This document shows, one piece after another, positions 32,901-42,664 of a stretch of 64,000 nt of DNA. Within the stretch, counting starts at the first letter, position 1. The number at the start of each line of letters is the position of its first letter. The DNA lies in assembly GCA_033239525.1 (NCBI GenBank), contig BSYO01000036.1:6284126-6348125 (forward strand), given 5' to 3'. Under the pieces are notes generated by a model, which worked only from the letters and a program-made list of their open reading frames with translations, was not told where the DNA came from and did no database searches. Source of the stretch: Nepenthes gracilis (lineage: Eukaryota; Streptophyta; Magnoliopsida; Caryophyllales; Nepenthaceae). The position numbers were made by a program, and so were the translations under genes.

Positions 32901-35900
32901 TGTTTAATTATGTTTGTGATACCTACAATAAGTTACTAGTAGGAAATAAAAACGGAAAAGGAGGATTTATGTGACATTGGTCTGTTGACTTCCAAGTTTT
33001 TGTTAAGAGGATGGGAGGAATGAATCTGAGTTCATAAAAAACCTACGGTTCAGATTGCAATATCTATTCTGAGCCTTTTTCACACAATCCCTCTAATGTT
33101 TCTCTCTTTTCGTCCCAATCACACTTTTTTCAAATTTTCTGCCGGGAAAGGTGTTAGTCACCGGAAGGGACAATCCTCCAGCAGATGCTAGACCTTGCCA
33201 GTGGAGCCCTGGTCATGGAATGAACTTGTCAAAATAGTATCAAAAATCAATCACAACCACCATGGTCACCATTCCATCATTGCTGCTCTGCACAAATTAA
33301 GGAGAGAGAGAGTCGCACAAGTCAGGCCAGATCTTCTGGCTACCTCTAGTGTTGGCGAGGGCCAGTAATGGTCCTAATAGGCAGCTATGCCCTTCTCAAT
33401 CTTTCAGGCAATTGAAAATTATCAGGGAGTCTGACAACTTCATAGTCATTAGATTGAGGAGGGGAACATACCTAAACGAGGCTCATACCCAGAAGTATAT
33501 GCCTAGGCTCTAAGGCGTGCACCTTTTGTTAAAGCTTAAGGTATGCATCTTGAACGTCTCGTAGGTTTTTTTCCCAAAAAAAGAAATAAATTATTTTTAA
33601 AAAATTAGATATTATATTTAATTGTTACTTTTGATACTAATTAGTGTCTGTAAAATTGGCATTAATAAAAGTAAAAAGTAACTTTTTAGAAAAAAGGAGG
33701 GAGGCTATTGTGACTATAATGAATTTATATTTGAGGATAATCCTTTGACAAATAGCCTAGTAATTGAAATTGTTAAAAATATTTAAGATTACACATCACA
33801 CTTAAATGAAAAATACATGCACATAGCACTACTTTATTGGAGTTTATAAATAATGAAGATGTTAACTTAGATAGTTAAAGATGAAGAAGTCTTCAAACAC
33901 TTAAGCTTGAGAAGGAGAAGAAGATGAATATTTGTTTGATGATGATGATAAAATATTATTCTTTGCTATAAGTATCTTAATAATAATATTTTAAGTTTGT
34001 TGATGAATTTATTGTTCTTGTGCTTATCTAGTAAGTTGTACTCATTAATTGTCATTTTTTGTGTTACTTAAACTATAAATTTTTTGATTACTAGAAAAAG
34101 AAAAAGATGAACATTTGTTTGATGTTGGTGATAAATATTAGTTTTTACTATAAGTATCCTATATTTCAAGTTTGTTAATGAATTTTGATACGTACCTGGA
34201 TCCGACTTCGAATAGATTCAGATTCGCCTGGTTGATTGGATCCGGCTCCGTTCATTAAATTTGAATCCTGCATGCCACTATAGTAAACAAGAGGTTAGGT
34301 GCCGGCAGGATGTTGTCCCACCGAAAACACTCCGACGTTCAAGTCAGTAACAAGCCTTTGAACTTTAGAATGTGAGCTAGTAAGTAAAAGAGAAAGAGAA
34401 TGAGGTTGGCGGGAGTGTTGGCCTGTAGATGCAAAGGCGTTCCTGTGACTCGTTGAGAGTATGATTTTCAACTCGATATCCGTAGAGAACGAGGGGAGAC
34501 TACGTCCTGAAAGTGTGGAAGCTTTGGATGACGGTTCTTAGAGAGCGGGAGAAGACTCTGTGATCTGGAGGCTTCGGGTGGGATTGGAAGGTGAGCATTT
34601 GAGAGAAAGTATGCTCAAGCACCGGAGGCTTCGTATCAGAAAGCGAGCCCTTCAGAGTGGAAACTCTAGACTTATATAGATGGTGGGGAGAACGACCTTC
34701 CTTGGCTAGGAAGGCATGATCCTTAGCCTGGTGCTGGGCGGCCTTCTTTGAGTTAGTAGGCTTGACTGGCGTGATTTGATGGATCGTTTCCTTTCTGGGC
34801 GGTGTAACGGATCTCCAGATTATCCGCTTTCCTTTCATGTTTTTGTAACCGTTAGACTCCATTGTTGGCAAGGAGAGAGAATCTGGCGCCTTCCTCATGG
34901 GGAAGGCACTGAATCTTTTGCTGCCTTTTTAGAGGAGATCGATTTTAAAGAAAGCATGTAATCAGGGAAAGGATTGTTGCTTTTCGTGTATGGGAACGCC
35001 TGCCAAACTGGGCCTGGTCCGTATTAGGTTTACCGTCTTTTCGCGGCTTGCTGCTGCAGTACTGCCGGTCAACAGAAATGTTGACTGTCTTGAAGGAGCG
35101 CTTTTGCCTTTTGTTTGTGCGCCGGGCGGTCAATGCTAGCACGTTGACCGTCTAACGTGCGTTTGAGCCTTTCTGGATTTTGGGCCGATTTTCTTATTGG
35201 GCCTGCCGGCTATGAGCCTACCCATTACTAACCCCCCATGCTGGTGGTCAGGATTCTAGCCTTCAGCATGTTTATGGTGGAATGCTCTTGTTTCTGCTGG
35301 CGGAATCGTTGCCCGTCTGAAGAGGAGCCTTGAGAGCTTCCAAAATGTTGACCAGATTCGTTGACCGTTCTTGGGAAGCTTTTGGGCAACTTGGAGAAGG
35401 AAACATTGGTCATTAACCGCTCTGCCAGAAAAGCAAGCCATGTGTCTCCACGCAGTACGTTCAAGATCCTGACATTTAATGAGCCGTAGTACTCGATTCG
35501 ACAGCTTTCTTCTAGGGAAATGACACGCGGCGGTAATGATGGCGCAGGTTTTCGAGACGGTTTCGGATTCACATGGGTTTTTAAACCGCCTAATTGCTCC
35601 ATTTTGAATTCCTTGTGCCATTCTTGCTTCTTCGTCTTCCTCGCTTCATTTTGTGAAGGAGAAAACATAAACCTTAACTCTGACCATGGCTTCCGTCGCA
35701 GACATCGCCTCCGTTTTGAGAGAAACTAATATGAAAGTCCTGTATGTAGAGTTCAACATTCTGCGGGAGATCTCCTTCCGCGTTCCTGGGAATGACGATA
35801 GAGCCTTTTTGCCGCCCACTGGCCTCATGACCATATATGAAGCCCATTTGAGGAGTCGGGTCCGCCTTCGAGTTCCTGATGAATTGATATCGATTTTTCG

Positions 35901-38900
35901 GGCGCTCCAGGTCCCTAACGCTCAGTTTCACGCCAACATCGTCAGGTACTTGTGCTCCCTTTGAATTTTTCTTCATCAACATTTGAGGCTGTTAACGATG
36001 TTAATGGTGATGGGGATCTTTAAGATCAACCAGGGAGCGGAGTGGATCTCTTTATCTTCCCGTAGCGGTCTTAAAATTAGCACCGCTATTTACGACTCCT
36101 TCAAGAACTGGAAGAACCGGTTTTTTTTTGTTAATGTGGGAGAGTCTTGGCCCTTGCTTAAGGAGTGGGGTCAAGTGCCTGAGGTGTACACGGGGGCGCC
36201 TTCGGAGGCGGAGACGGCCTCCCTGGAGTGGCTGGTTGAGTTGATAGAGAAGAATCTGAGGGACTTCCGGAGAGAGTATTTGGTCTCTCGCACGGAGGCA
36301 AAGAAGGCCAATTTGGGGCCTTCGTCTCCAATCCGAAAATTGAGGATCCCGTTGCCAGAGGTCTTGCAGAAAAAGAAGAGGAAGAAGGGTAACATTATTG
36401 GTCCCCGCCTTACTTATTCAAGTCCTCTCAGTCCAAGGAAAAAGTGGGCAGCTTTGGTGGCGCTTTCTTCGTCGTCCTCTGGGCCTAACTACCTTTCCGT
36501 CGGACATTTCGCGGGCATTGGCGCCGCATTTGGAGTAATGGTTGAGGCGGCTGTTGAGGCGGCTGTTGAGGCTTATAAGACCAAGTTGAGCGGCGGCGTT
36601 GTCCTGACTCAGCCTGCGCCGTTGGAGTCGACTAGGGAGCCACCTGTTGAGGTGCCTAGGCCGCAGGAGTCGTCAGTTGGATCTTCTGTTGTGGCAATTC
36701 TGGCGTAGCAGCAGGAGTAGATTTTGGAGTCTCCCGCCGTTTCTAGGGAGCCAGCCAGGAGGGAGGACACTCCAGAGGATCCCATGGCGGAGTTTGCCGC
36801 CAGCCCTACTGATGTGGGTCCCCTTCCTGGCTCACCGCCGTTTGCGTCAGAACTGGCTGCGAGGCCTGACAGACCAACGCGGAGAATTTCGGAGGTATAA
36901 GTTCTGTTGCCCGCCTTGCCTTTCAATCTGCCCTTTCTAATCCCCCTTTCCTTTTTTGCGCAGACGGATAGAGTATCGACCGCAATGGTTAAGGCGCTCA
37001 GGCAGAGAGACTTAGTGATCTCTGATAGGGACAAGGAGATCGCCTGGCTCGATGCTAAGCCGGCGGCTTTGGGGGCTGAGCACCGTGAGGACGCAGCTGC
37101 CTTGGAAGCTGTTCTGGCTGGCGTGGAAGCGGAGAACCTGAGTTTGAAAGTTGAAGTCGCCCGTTTGAAGGAGGAGAATGAGCGAGCTAAAGGGCACATT
37201 GATCAACTTGCTGGGCAAATGGCGACCTTAGAGAATAATCTGAGTCTCCGTAGCCGCCCCCACGAGGTTGAGGGGTTCTCTCCATGCTTCTACTTAATAT
37301 GCGACAGATGTCATGGCTATTTTTCCTCCCTGCGGCTGGAGGCATACTGAGACAAGAAAAGATCCACAAGCTCCTAAAAGCTTCGGATCGAGTCTGGTGG
37401 GAAATGATGGAACCAAATGCGTGTGTCCCCTTTTAGAATGAGGGGAAAGCAACAACACATGGCTGCGTCATCCAACCCCTGTAGACCTAGATGGGTGCAG
37501 AAGTGAGCGAGATGGTCGACAGGATCTGCACTCCCATCGTAAGAGTCAAGGGCTGGCATTTTAAACTTCGCTGGCATAGGATGGTTCAAGATCTCCGTCG
37601 TGAAGGAAGATCTGTCAATGTTGGCTGTGCGTTCGTCATCTTTGAAGACGCAGTTTCATATCTTCTCCAGCCTCGGATCTGCTGGAGCGGCATTAGCTGA
37701 TTTTTTGGAATTGAGGTATGCTCTCAGCTCCGTTCTTTCCTGGGCTTGTCCAGCAGCAAGGTGGCTGCTGCCTCTGGCTGATCTCGCGACTCAGGAAACT
37801 CCCTCTTGAGCCTAGAGCCTAGACTCCACTCGGGAGTATCTAGGGTTCTTTCGTTCCGAACTTTCATCCGGAGTAGAGTTGGTTTATCGCTTCTCACGCC
37901 TTAAACGGCTTTGGGCGTGCAAGGATACTAGCGCGGGAGCGCTGGTTAGTCTTCTGGTCCTTCGGGCTGGAACTTTTTTTATTTGGCCTCCTCGTCTGGA
38001 TGCCGGTGCTGGGGCCACCGCCGGTGCAGCCCCCAGCTGTGCTTGTTCCTGGCGGGCGCAGAGTATCTGGAGCATTCTGTCTGTATTGTGCATGAGCTCC
38101 ACCAGGTTTTGGAAAAAGGATGCCGGAATACCACCGGCTACCCCGTTGACCACAGCGCCAATGGCATGGTCCTGGTTTGGTGAGACTACGTCTCGGGCTG
38201 GCTTGCTTGCTTGCGCCCTTGTGTTTACCATTTTGTTCAGAAGTGTTGATCGGAGAGAGTTTCTAGGAAACGTAGTTGACTTTTTGTAAGCGCTTCCCAC
38301 AGACGACGTCAATGATGCGTAATTGGATCCGACTTCGAATAGATTCGGATTCGCCTGGTTGATTGGATCCGGTTCCATTCACTGAGTCTGAATCCTACAC
38401 ACTACTATAGTAAACAAAAGGTCGGTGGTCGGCGGGATGTTATCCCACCAAAAACACTCCGACGCTCAAGTCAGTAACAAGCCTTTGAACTTTAGAATGT
38501 GAGCTGGTAAGTAAAGGAGAAAGAGAATGAGGTTGGCGGGAGTGTTGTTGAGAGTATGATTTCCAACTCGATGTCCGTAAAGAACGAGAGGAGGCTACGT
38601 CTTGAAAGCGTAGATGCTTCGGAGGACTGTTCTCAAAGATCGGGAGAAGACTCTGTGATCTGAAGGCTTCGAGTGGAATTGGAAGGTGAGCATCTGAGAG
38701 AAAGTATGCTCAAGCACTATGTTGTATTTTGCGTTTTCGTTCGTGGTTTAGATCGTATCAGAAAACGTGCCCTTCAGAGTGAAAACTCTGGGCTTATATT
38801 GACGGTGGGGAGAGCGACCTTCCTTGGCTAGGAAGGCATGATCCTTAGCCTGGTGCTGGGCGGCCTTCTCTGTGTTGGTAGGCTTGACTGGCGTGATTTG

Positions 38901-41900
38901 ATGGATCGTTTCCTTTCTGGGCGGTGTAACGGATCTCCAAATTATCTGCTTTCCTTTCATGTTTTTGTGACCGTTAGACTCCATTGTTGGCAATGAGAGA
39001 GAATCTAGCGCTGAATCTGTTGCTGCCTTTTTAGCGGAGATCGATTTTAAGGAAAGTGTGTAATCAGGGAAAGGATCGTTGCTTTTTGTGTACGGGAACG
39101 CCTGCCAAACTGGGCCTGATCCGTATTAGGTTTACCATCTTTTCGCGGCCTACTGCTACAGTACTGCCGGTCAACAGAAATGCTGACTGTCTTGAAGGAG
39201 CGCTTTTGCCGTTTGTTTGTGCGCCGAGCGGTCAACGCTAGCGCGTTGACCGCCAAAAGCGCGTTTGAGCCTTTCTGGATTTTGGGCCGCTTTTCTTATT
39301 GGGCTTGCTGGCTATGGGCCTACCTATCAAATTTATTGTTTTTGTGTTTATCTAGTAAGTTGTGTTCATTAATTGTTATTTTTTATATTATTTAAACTAT
39401 GAATTTATGTTTACTAGAAGGAGAAGATGAACATTTGTTTGATGATGATGCTAAATATTACTCTTTGGTATAAGTATATTAAGAATAATATTTCAAGTTT
39501 GTTGATAAATTTATTGTTCTTGTGCTTATCTAGTAAGTTGTGCTCATTATTTTTTTTTTGTATTACTAAAATTATAAATTTTTGATTACTATTAAGAATA
39601 TTTTTTAGTGTTTCCTACTCTATCATTAGTTTTAACAATTAGAATTCATTATACAAATATGTTATATACGTATTTCATAAATGGATGCCTAGCTTCCATT
39701 AAAACCTATACCTGCACCTTCTGTCTAGGGACCCTTTACGCCTTTAACGGCATTGCTTAGGGGAGAAAGAAGAGTGAGGTGGTGCACCTTGCGTCTAAGG
39801 ATCCCTTGTGCCTAGATGCACATTGCACATTTAACAACATTGCTTAGGGGAGAGAGAGGAGTGAGGATGAAGGGAAAAGGAAAACAATGACCCTCCTTGC
39901 CAACAAAAGCAGATTCTCGCCAGAGGTGGCCAAATGGCCTGCATTGGCAACAGGCTTTTTGGCAGAGGTTGTACAAGAGTGATGGGTAGCATGGGGGGAG
40001 AGGATTGGGTGTGATGAGGGTCACAGACCGTCTTCAGTTTGGGGAAAATTAGAAACCAAAAGATAGATAGTGGGTTAATTATGCTGGTCAAAGAAGAAAC
40101 ATTTAATAGCTGTCATTATGATGGTTGTTCCCTGATATTTTTTTTGGTCCACAAGTGTGCAGCATTTCACTGCTGAAACCTGACTGGCTAACTTTTTGAA
40201 GGGTTTTTTTTACTGTTAGTGTAGATTGATTGCTTGCCACTGAGATGAAAAGTGCTCATCCCAAAATTCAGACAGGACGTGCTTTTGACCAGTTTAGGTT
40301 ATGTCCAATTTGTTCTTTTCACGAGGATGGTGCTCATCCTTGTCATATGATAAAGACCTGATGCATTTAGTATGTTTTTAATGAGAAATTTGGAAGAATC
40401 TTCTCTGATTGCATTCTGTGCTAGATTGTTGAACATCCGTTGTCTACGTTCATTTTGTTACTTCATAAAGAAACAAGTCTTTATCAAGAAGAATCTTTTG
40501 GAGGATAGTTTTCATTGGTGTACATTGAAGAAACATATAATGGAGGATTGAGTGGCTTGACAGTAGACAGTTTTTTCTTTTTTATTTTGGTTTTCAGAGT
40601 TGGCCAAACTTCAGGGGGATCGTAGCAACAGCTAAAATCATTTATAGATTCCAGTTGTTGGAGATTGTTGTATCACTTGTCAGTTGCAATGTGTGCAGCA
40701 GTCAAGCCCTTTCTGTTTTGTTTTTTCTGCTTGGTGGCATTTGGGGAATATATTTTGTTAGTTGTTACTTCTTACAAATTATACTTATCTTACTAATGAG
40801 GCGGTTAATTTTTGTAGCATGCCTCAAAATTCGGTTTAATAAGGCCAATCTTTTCTCATATTGTTTTTTATGCTGTATATATCACTAAGAACCATTGTTC
40901 TGAAATTCTGGCTTCATACTATGGCATTTTAATCGTGACGTGCAAAGTATTGAATAGCTCTTCTGTTTTTTTCCTCTTCTGCCTCTTCCACCCCCACAAA
41001 AAAACCCCTAGTTAACAAAGATCTTCTTGGTACTGGAGTTATGACTGCTGATCAAAAGAAGAAGCTGCTTTGGGGAAACAAAAAGAGCAGCAGTTCGGAA
41101 GAGGTATCTCCATGACGCTGATCTTCCTGTTTTCTTCTATTTATTTCAAATTCTGAACTCAAAGGTTTTTTTGATGCCTTGAACTGGGGAGTATGTTCTC
41201 TGGATGGGTACTTGTCCCAGGAAAAATAAGTGCTTCAATGTCAGAGATGGCACAACATTATGAGTTGATTAAGTTATCTGGATTTCTTATGTTGCAATCA
41301 TAGATCAAAATATCGATATTGGTATCAGTGGCCGTTGTATTGTTATCGGATACATCATCAGACAATACTCATCATTATCGGGTATATCAAAAGGAATTTT
41401 TTTTAAAAAAAATTATAAGATGACAGAATCGTATCAACTGATATATTAAATATTAATTGATATGCTATGACATGTTGCCGATACACAAGCATACTGTGAT
41501 ATTGTTGCAAAATTGGAAAATATCAGTATCGGCCCCCCGATGCCGATACACATTGGCCGATAGTTACAATTTTGGCTGATATTTGCATCAAAGGTTGCAA
41601 TTATCAACTTGGCGTGTTCACTTGCATCCTTTGTCATCGCGTCTGCATTAGGAGACGATGATCAATCTGCCGCATCTTCTAAAGAGTTCATTTGTCAATC
41701 ACTAGTCTCCATCATTAGTCAATTGTAATGTCATCGCTTGTCACTGTATGCAGCAATTTATGCATGTTGCCATACATCATTTTATATGCGTTGTAGTTAA
41801 CCATTGACATATTTTTGCAAAGCCCCAAGATATTATTATGGTGTTTTTGCTGCTTATATGTGAACATAATTTGTGGAATTGCTTGTAAAATGTCTACAGT

Positions 41901-42664
41901 CTAGTCACCGTTGGGACACAACACTTTTTTCTGATCGTGATCGACAGGAAAAATTTAACAAACTCATGGTAATTCTCTATGTCTTCTATTTGCTTATTGC
42001 CGCTTTGATCATTTGTGTTGGCTCATGATAGAAACCAAGACAGAAGGCACTTTTTCGAGCAATTCTACTCATATCATAAGTTTGTTATAAATATTCCGAA
42101 AAAGATGGTATGACACTTATTCTGTGAGTCCACTCGATTAAAAAAACAATTAAAAATAAGATCATTCAACAAGTACCATAACATATTTTTTTGTAGAATT
42201 GTATTAAAATTAACTAAGAGTAGTAATCTTCACTTCTTTTTTTTATTAGTCATAGTCTACACACTAGGGTTGTGCTTGTTCGGTAGGCATGGAAATGAAT
42301 AAATGAGGAAAAAAAAGGCTATTCTTCTGACATAAATACTTGCATGAGGGACAGAAAAAAAATGACTTTTCTCAATCCTTCAATCCTAGATTTCGCCTTC
42401 AGTTTCTTATTTTCAATTAGTTGTTCTCTCGATATGTCTCTATTTGTCTACTAACACGGTTTTAGAGTCTGAGGTTGCCTTGGTACCCATGGCCAATTGT
42501 AGGGTGTGAAGGGCGAAGTGAAGGTGGAGCAGCGACCCATGAACGAAGATGGAACCGATCTCCTTCGAGCAGAGAAGCAGAGGGAACTTCAACTCGATTT
42601 AGAGAAGCAGTACACTGCTGGACTTCGACGGAGAGACGGCCGCACTGTCGGGTTAGGTCTTTAA
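29983..42664 (+). CDS. RSRC2-like protein (Arg/Ser/Asp-rich, C-terminal SMAP-type domain)
   Basis: Likely a nuclear, RNA-associated protein; RSRC2 relatives are RS-rich and their exact role is not settled. The coding exons are 29983-30112, 31296-32171, 32292-32414, 41012-41103, 41900-41968 and 42503-42664. All have GT-AG borders with matching phases and give 483 aa. A 5' UTR exon with an intron donor GTAGG at about 29531 probably precedes them. The N-terminus (MDINSNSPPQENTKLKAAFR) leads into about 290 residues rich in S, R, D, H, G and K (RDRDNRDGKRD, SSRSSQGYS). These are predicted disordered. After KVAAMKAAEL the C-terminal 107 residues are conserved: ADQKKKLLWGNKKS, HRWDTTLFSDRDRQEKFNKL, GLRRRDGRTVGLGL. 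This matches the SMAP-type end of RSRC2. The 8.6 kb intron before 41012 holds a Tat-type retroelement. Confidence 0.85.
30113..31295. other. First coding intron of the RSRC2-like gene
   Basis: No coding signal. The donor GTTAGT is at 30113 and the acceptor TTTTTAG at 31295. A C-run (CCCCCCCTCCCC) lies at about 30915-30925. Confidence 0.6.
32415..34180. other. Intron of RSRC2-like gene, left part with 182-bp tandem duplication
   Basis: Copies starting TCTAGAATCC at 32503 and 32685 are diverged direct repeats of about 182 bp (both contain TTTTCTGCTCA and TTGCTTGTGTTTCATAAAA). A second tandem repeat starts at about 33905, with units of about 180 bp containing GATGAACATTTGTTTGATG and CTTATCTAGTAAGTTGT. 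No gene is seen. Confidence 0.6.
34186..35227 (-). repeat. 3' LTR of non-autonomous Tat-type element
   Basis: Starts TGATACG at 34186. Its inner end reads CCCATTA, where the partner LTR has CCTATCA, so the canonical CA has mutated to TA. It has 1042 bp against 1017 bp for the partner, with several indels between them. Confidence 0.8.
35686..37250 (+). pseudogene. Antisense extra ORF of the Tat-type element ('putative gypsy-type transposon' domain)
   Basis: MASVADIASVLRETN at 35686 opens a frame with DRAFLPPTGLMTIYEAHLRS, homologous to the antisense ORF at 11566. It stops at 35964. A second frame, 35983-36708, carries FKNWKNRFFFVNVGESWPLL and a basic stretch KKKRKKG. A third, 36907-37350, is a coiled coil (LKVEVARLKEENERAKGHID). 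Two stops or shifts, or small introns, separate the parts. It is better preserved than the rest of the element. Function unknown. Confidence 0.65.
37340..38240 (-). pseudogene. gag: Truncated gag of the Tat-type element
   Basis: It begins MVNTRAQASKPARDVVS at 38231, about 60 bp after the primer-binding site. An Ala/Pro-rich and basic part follows to 37884. The capsid segment is at 37589-37374: KFKMPALDSYDGSADPVDHL and CFPLILKGDTRIWF. After a stop it reads on as ELVDLFLSQYASSRR to about 37340, where the deletion junction with the antisense-ORF side lies. There are several frame breaks. Confidence 0.7.
38313..39329 (-). repeat. 5' LTR of non-autonomous Tat-type element
   Basis: Starts TGATGCG at 38313 next to the primer-binding site and ends CTATCA at 39329, followed by AATTT. 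A segment at about 38717-38755 is absent from the other LTR. Confidence 0.8.
39600..41011. other. Intron of RSRC2-like gene, right part
   Basis: At 39680-39870 two diverged copies of a motif (GGCATTGCTTAGGGGAGA, AACATTGCTTAGGGGAGA) lie in a block with CCTTTACGCCTTTAACG and GCCTAGATGCACATTG, a style common in plant MITEs. A possible cryptic exon starts at 40598. The real acceptor CCCCTAG is at 41011. Confidence 0.4.
41012..42664 (+). CDS. RSRC2-like C-terminal exons (SMAP-type domain)
   Basis: Exons 41012-41103, 41900-41968 and 42503-42664 encode the conserved C-terminus. Phases 1/0, 0/0 and 0 fit. The segment LLWGNKKSSSSEESSHRWDT leads into FSDRDRQEKFNKLMGVKGEV and a helix (LRAEKQRELQLDLEKQYTAG). 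The stop TAA is at 42662-42664. Confidence 0.87.
41104..41899. other. Intron of RSRC2-like gene with 'tatcgg' repeat
   Basis: No coding signal. At 41300-41590 motifs such as ATATCGATATTGGTATCAG, TATCAGTATCGGCC and CATTGGCCGATAGTTAC form a repeat block related to those at 9175-9400 and 26540-26720. Confidence 0.45.

Larger units (their letters stand above)
34186..39329 (-). mobile_element. Non-autonomous Tat-lineage gypsy element: LTRs, gag start, antisense ORF, no pol
   Basis: The element runs on the - strand. The 5' LTR is 38313-39329 and the 3' LTR 34186-35227. AATTT flanks both sides (34181-34185 and 39330-39334). The primer-binding site TGACGTCGTCTGTGGGAA is on the - strand at 38312-38295, and the purine tract complement AACCCCCCATG at 35230-35240. 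gag begins MVNTRA at 38231 and breaks off at about 37340. From there towards the 3' LTR only the antisense ORF (35686-37250) is present. Protease, RT, RNase H and integrase are all missing. It lies in an RSRC2-like intron, opposite to the gene. Confidence 0.87.
33905..39590. repeat. About 180-bp tandem repeat interrupted by the Tat-type insertion
   Basis: Units start at about 33908, 34094 and 39416. Each has a GAAGATGAACATTTGTTTGATG start, TATAAGTAT, TTTCAAGTTTGTTGAT, CTTATCTAGTAAGTTGT, then TATAAATTTTTGATTACTA. The second unit is split by the element: its left part ends at 34185 and its right part resumes at 39330. Confidence 0.7.
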
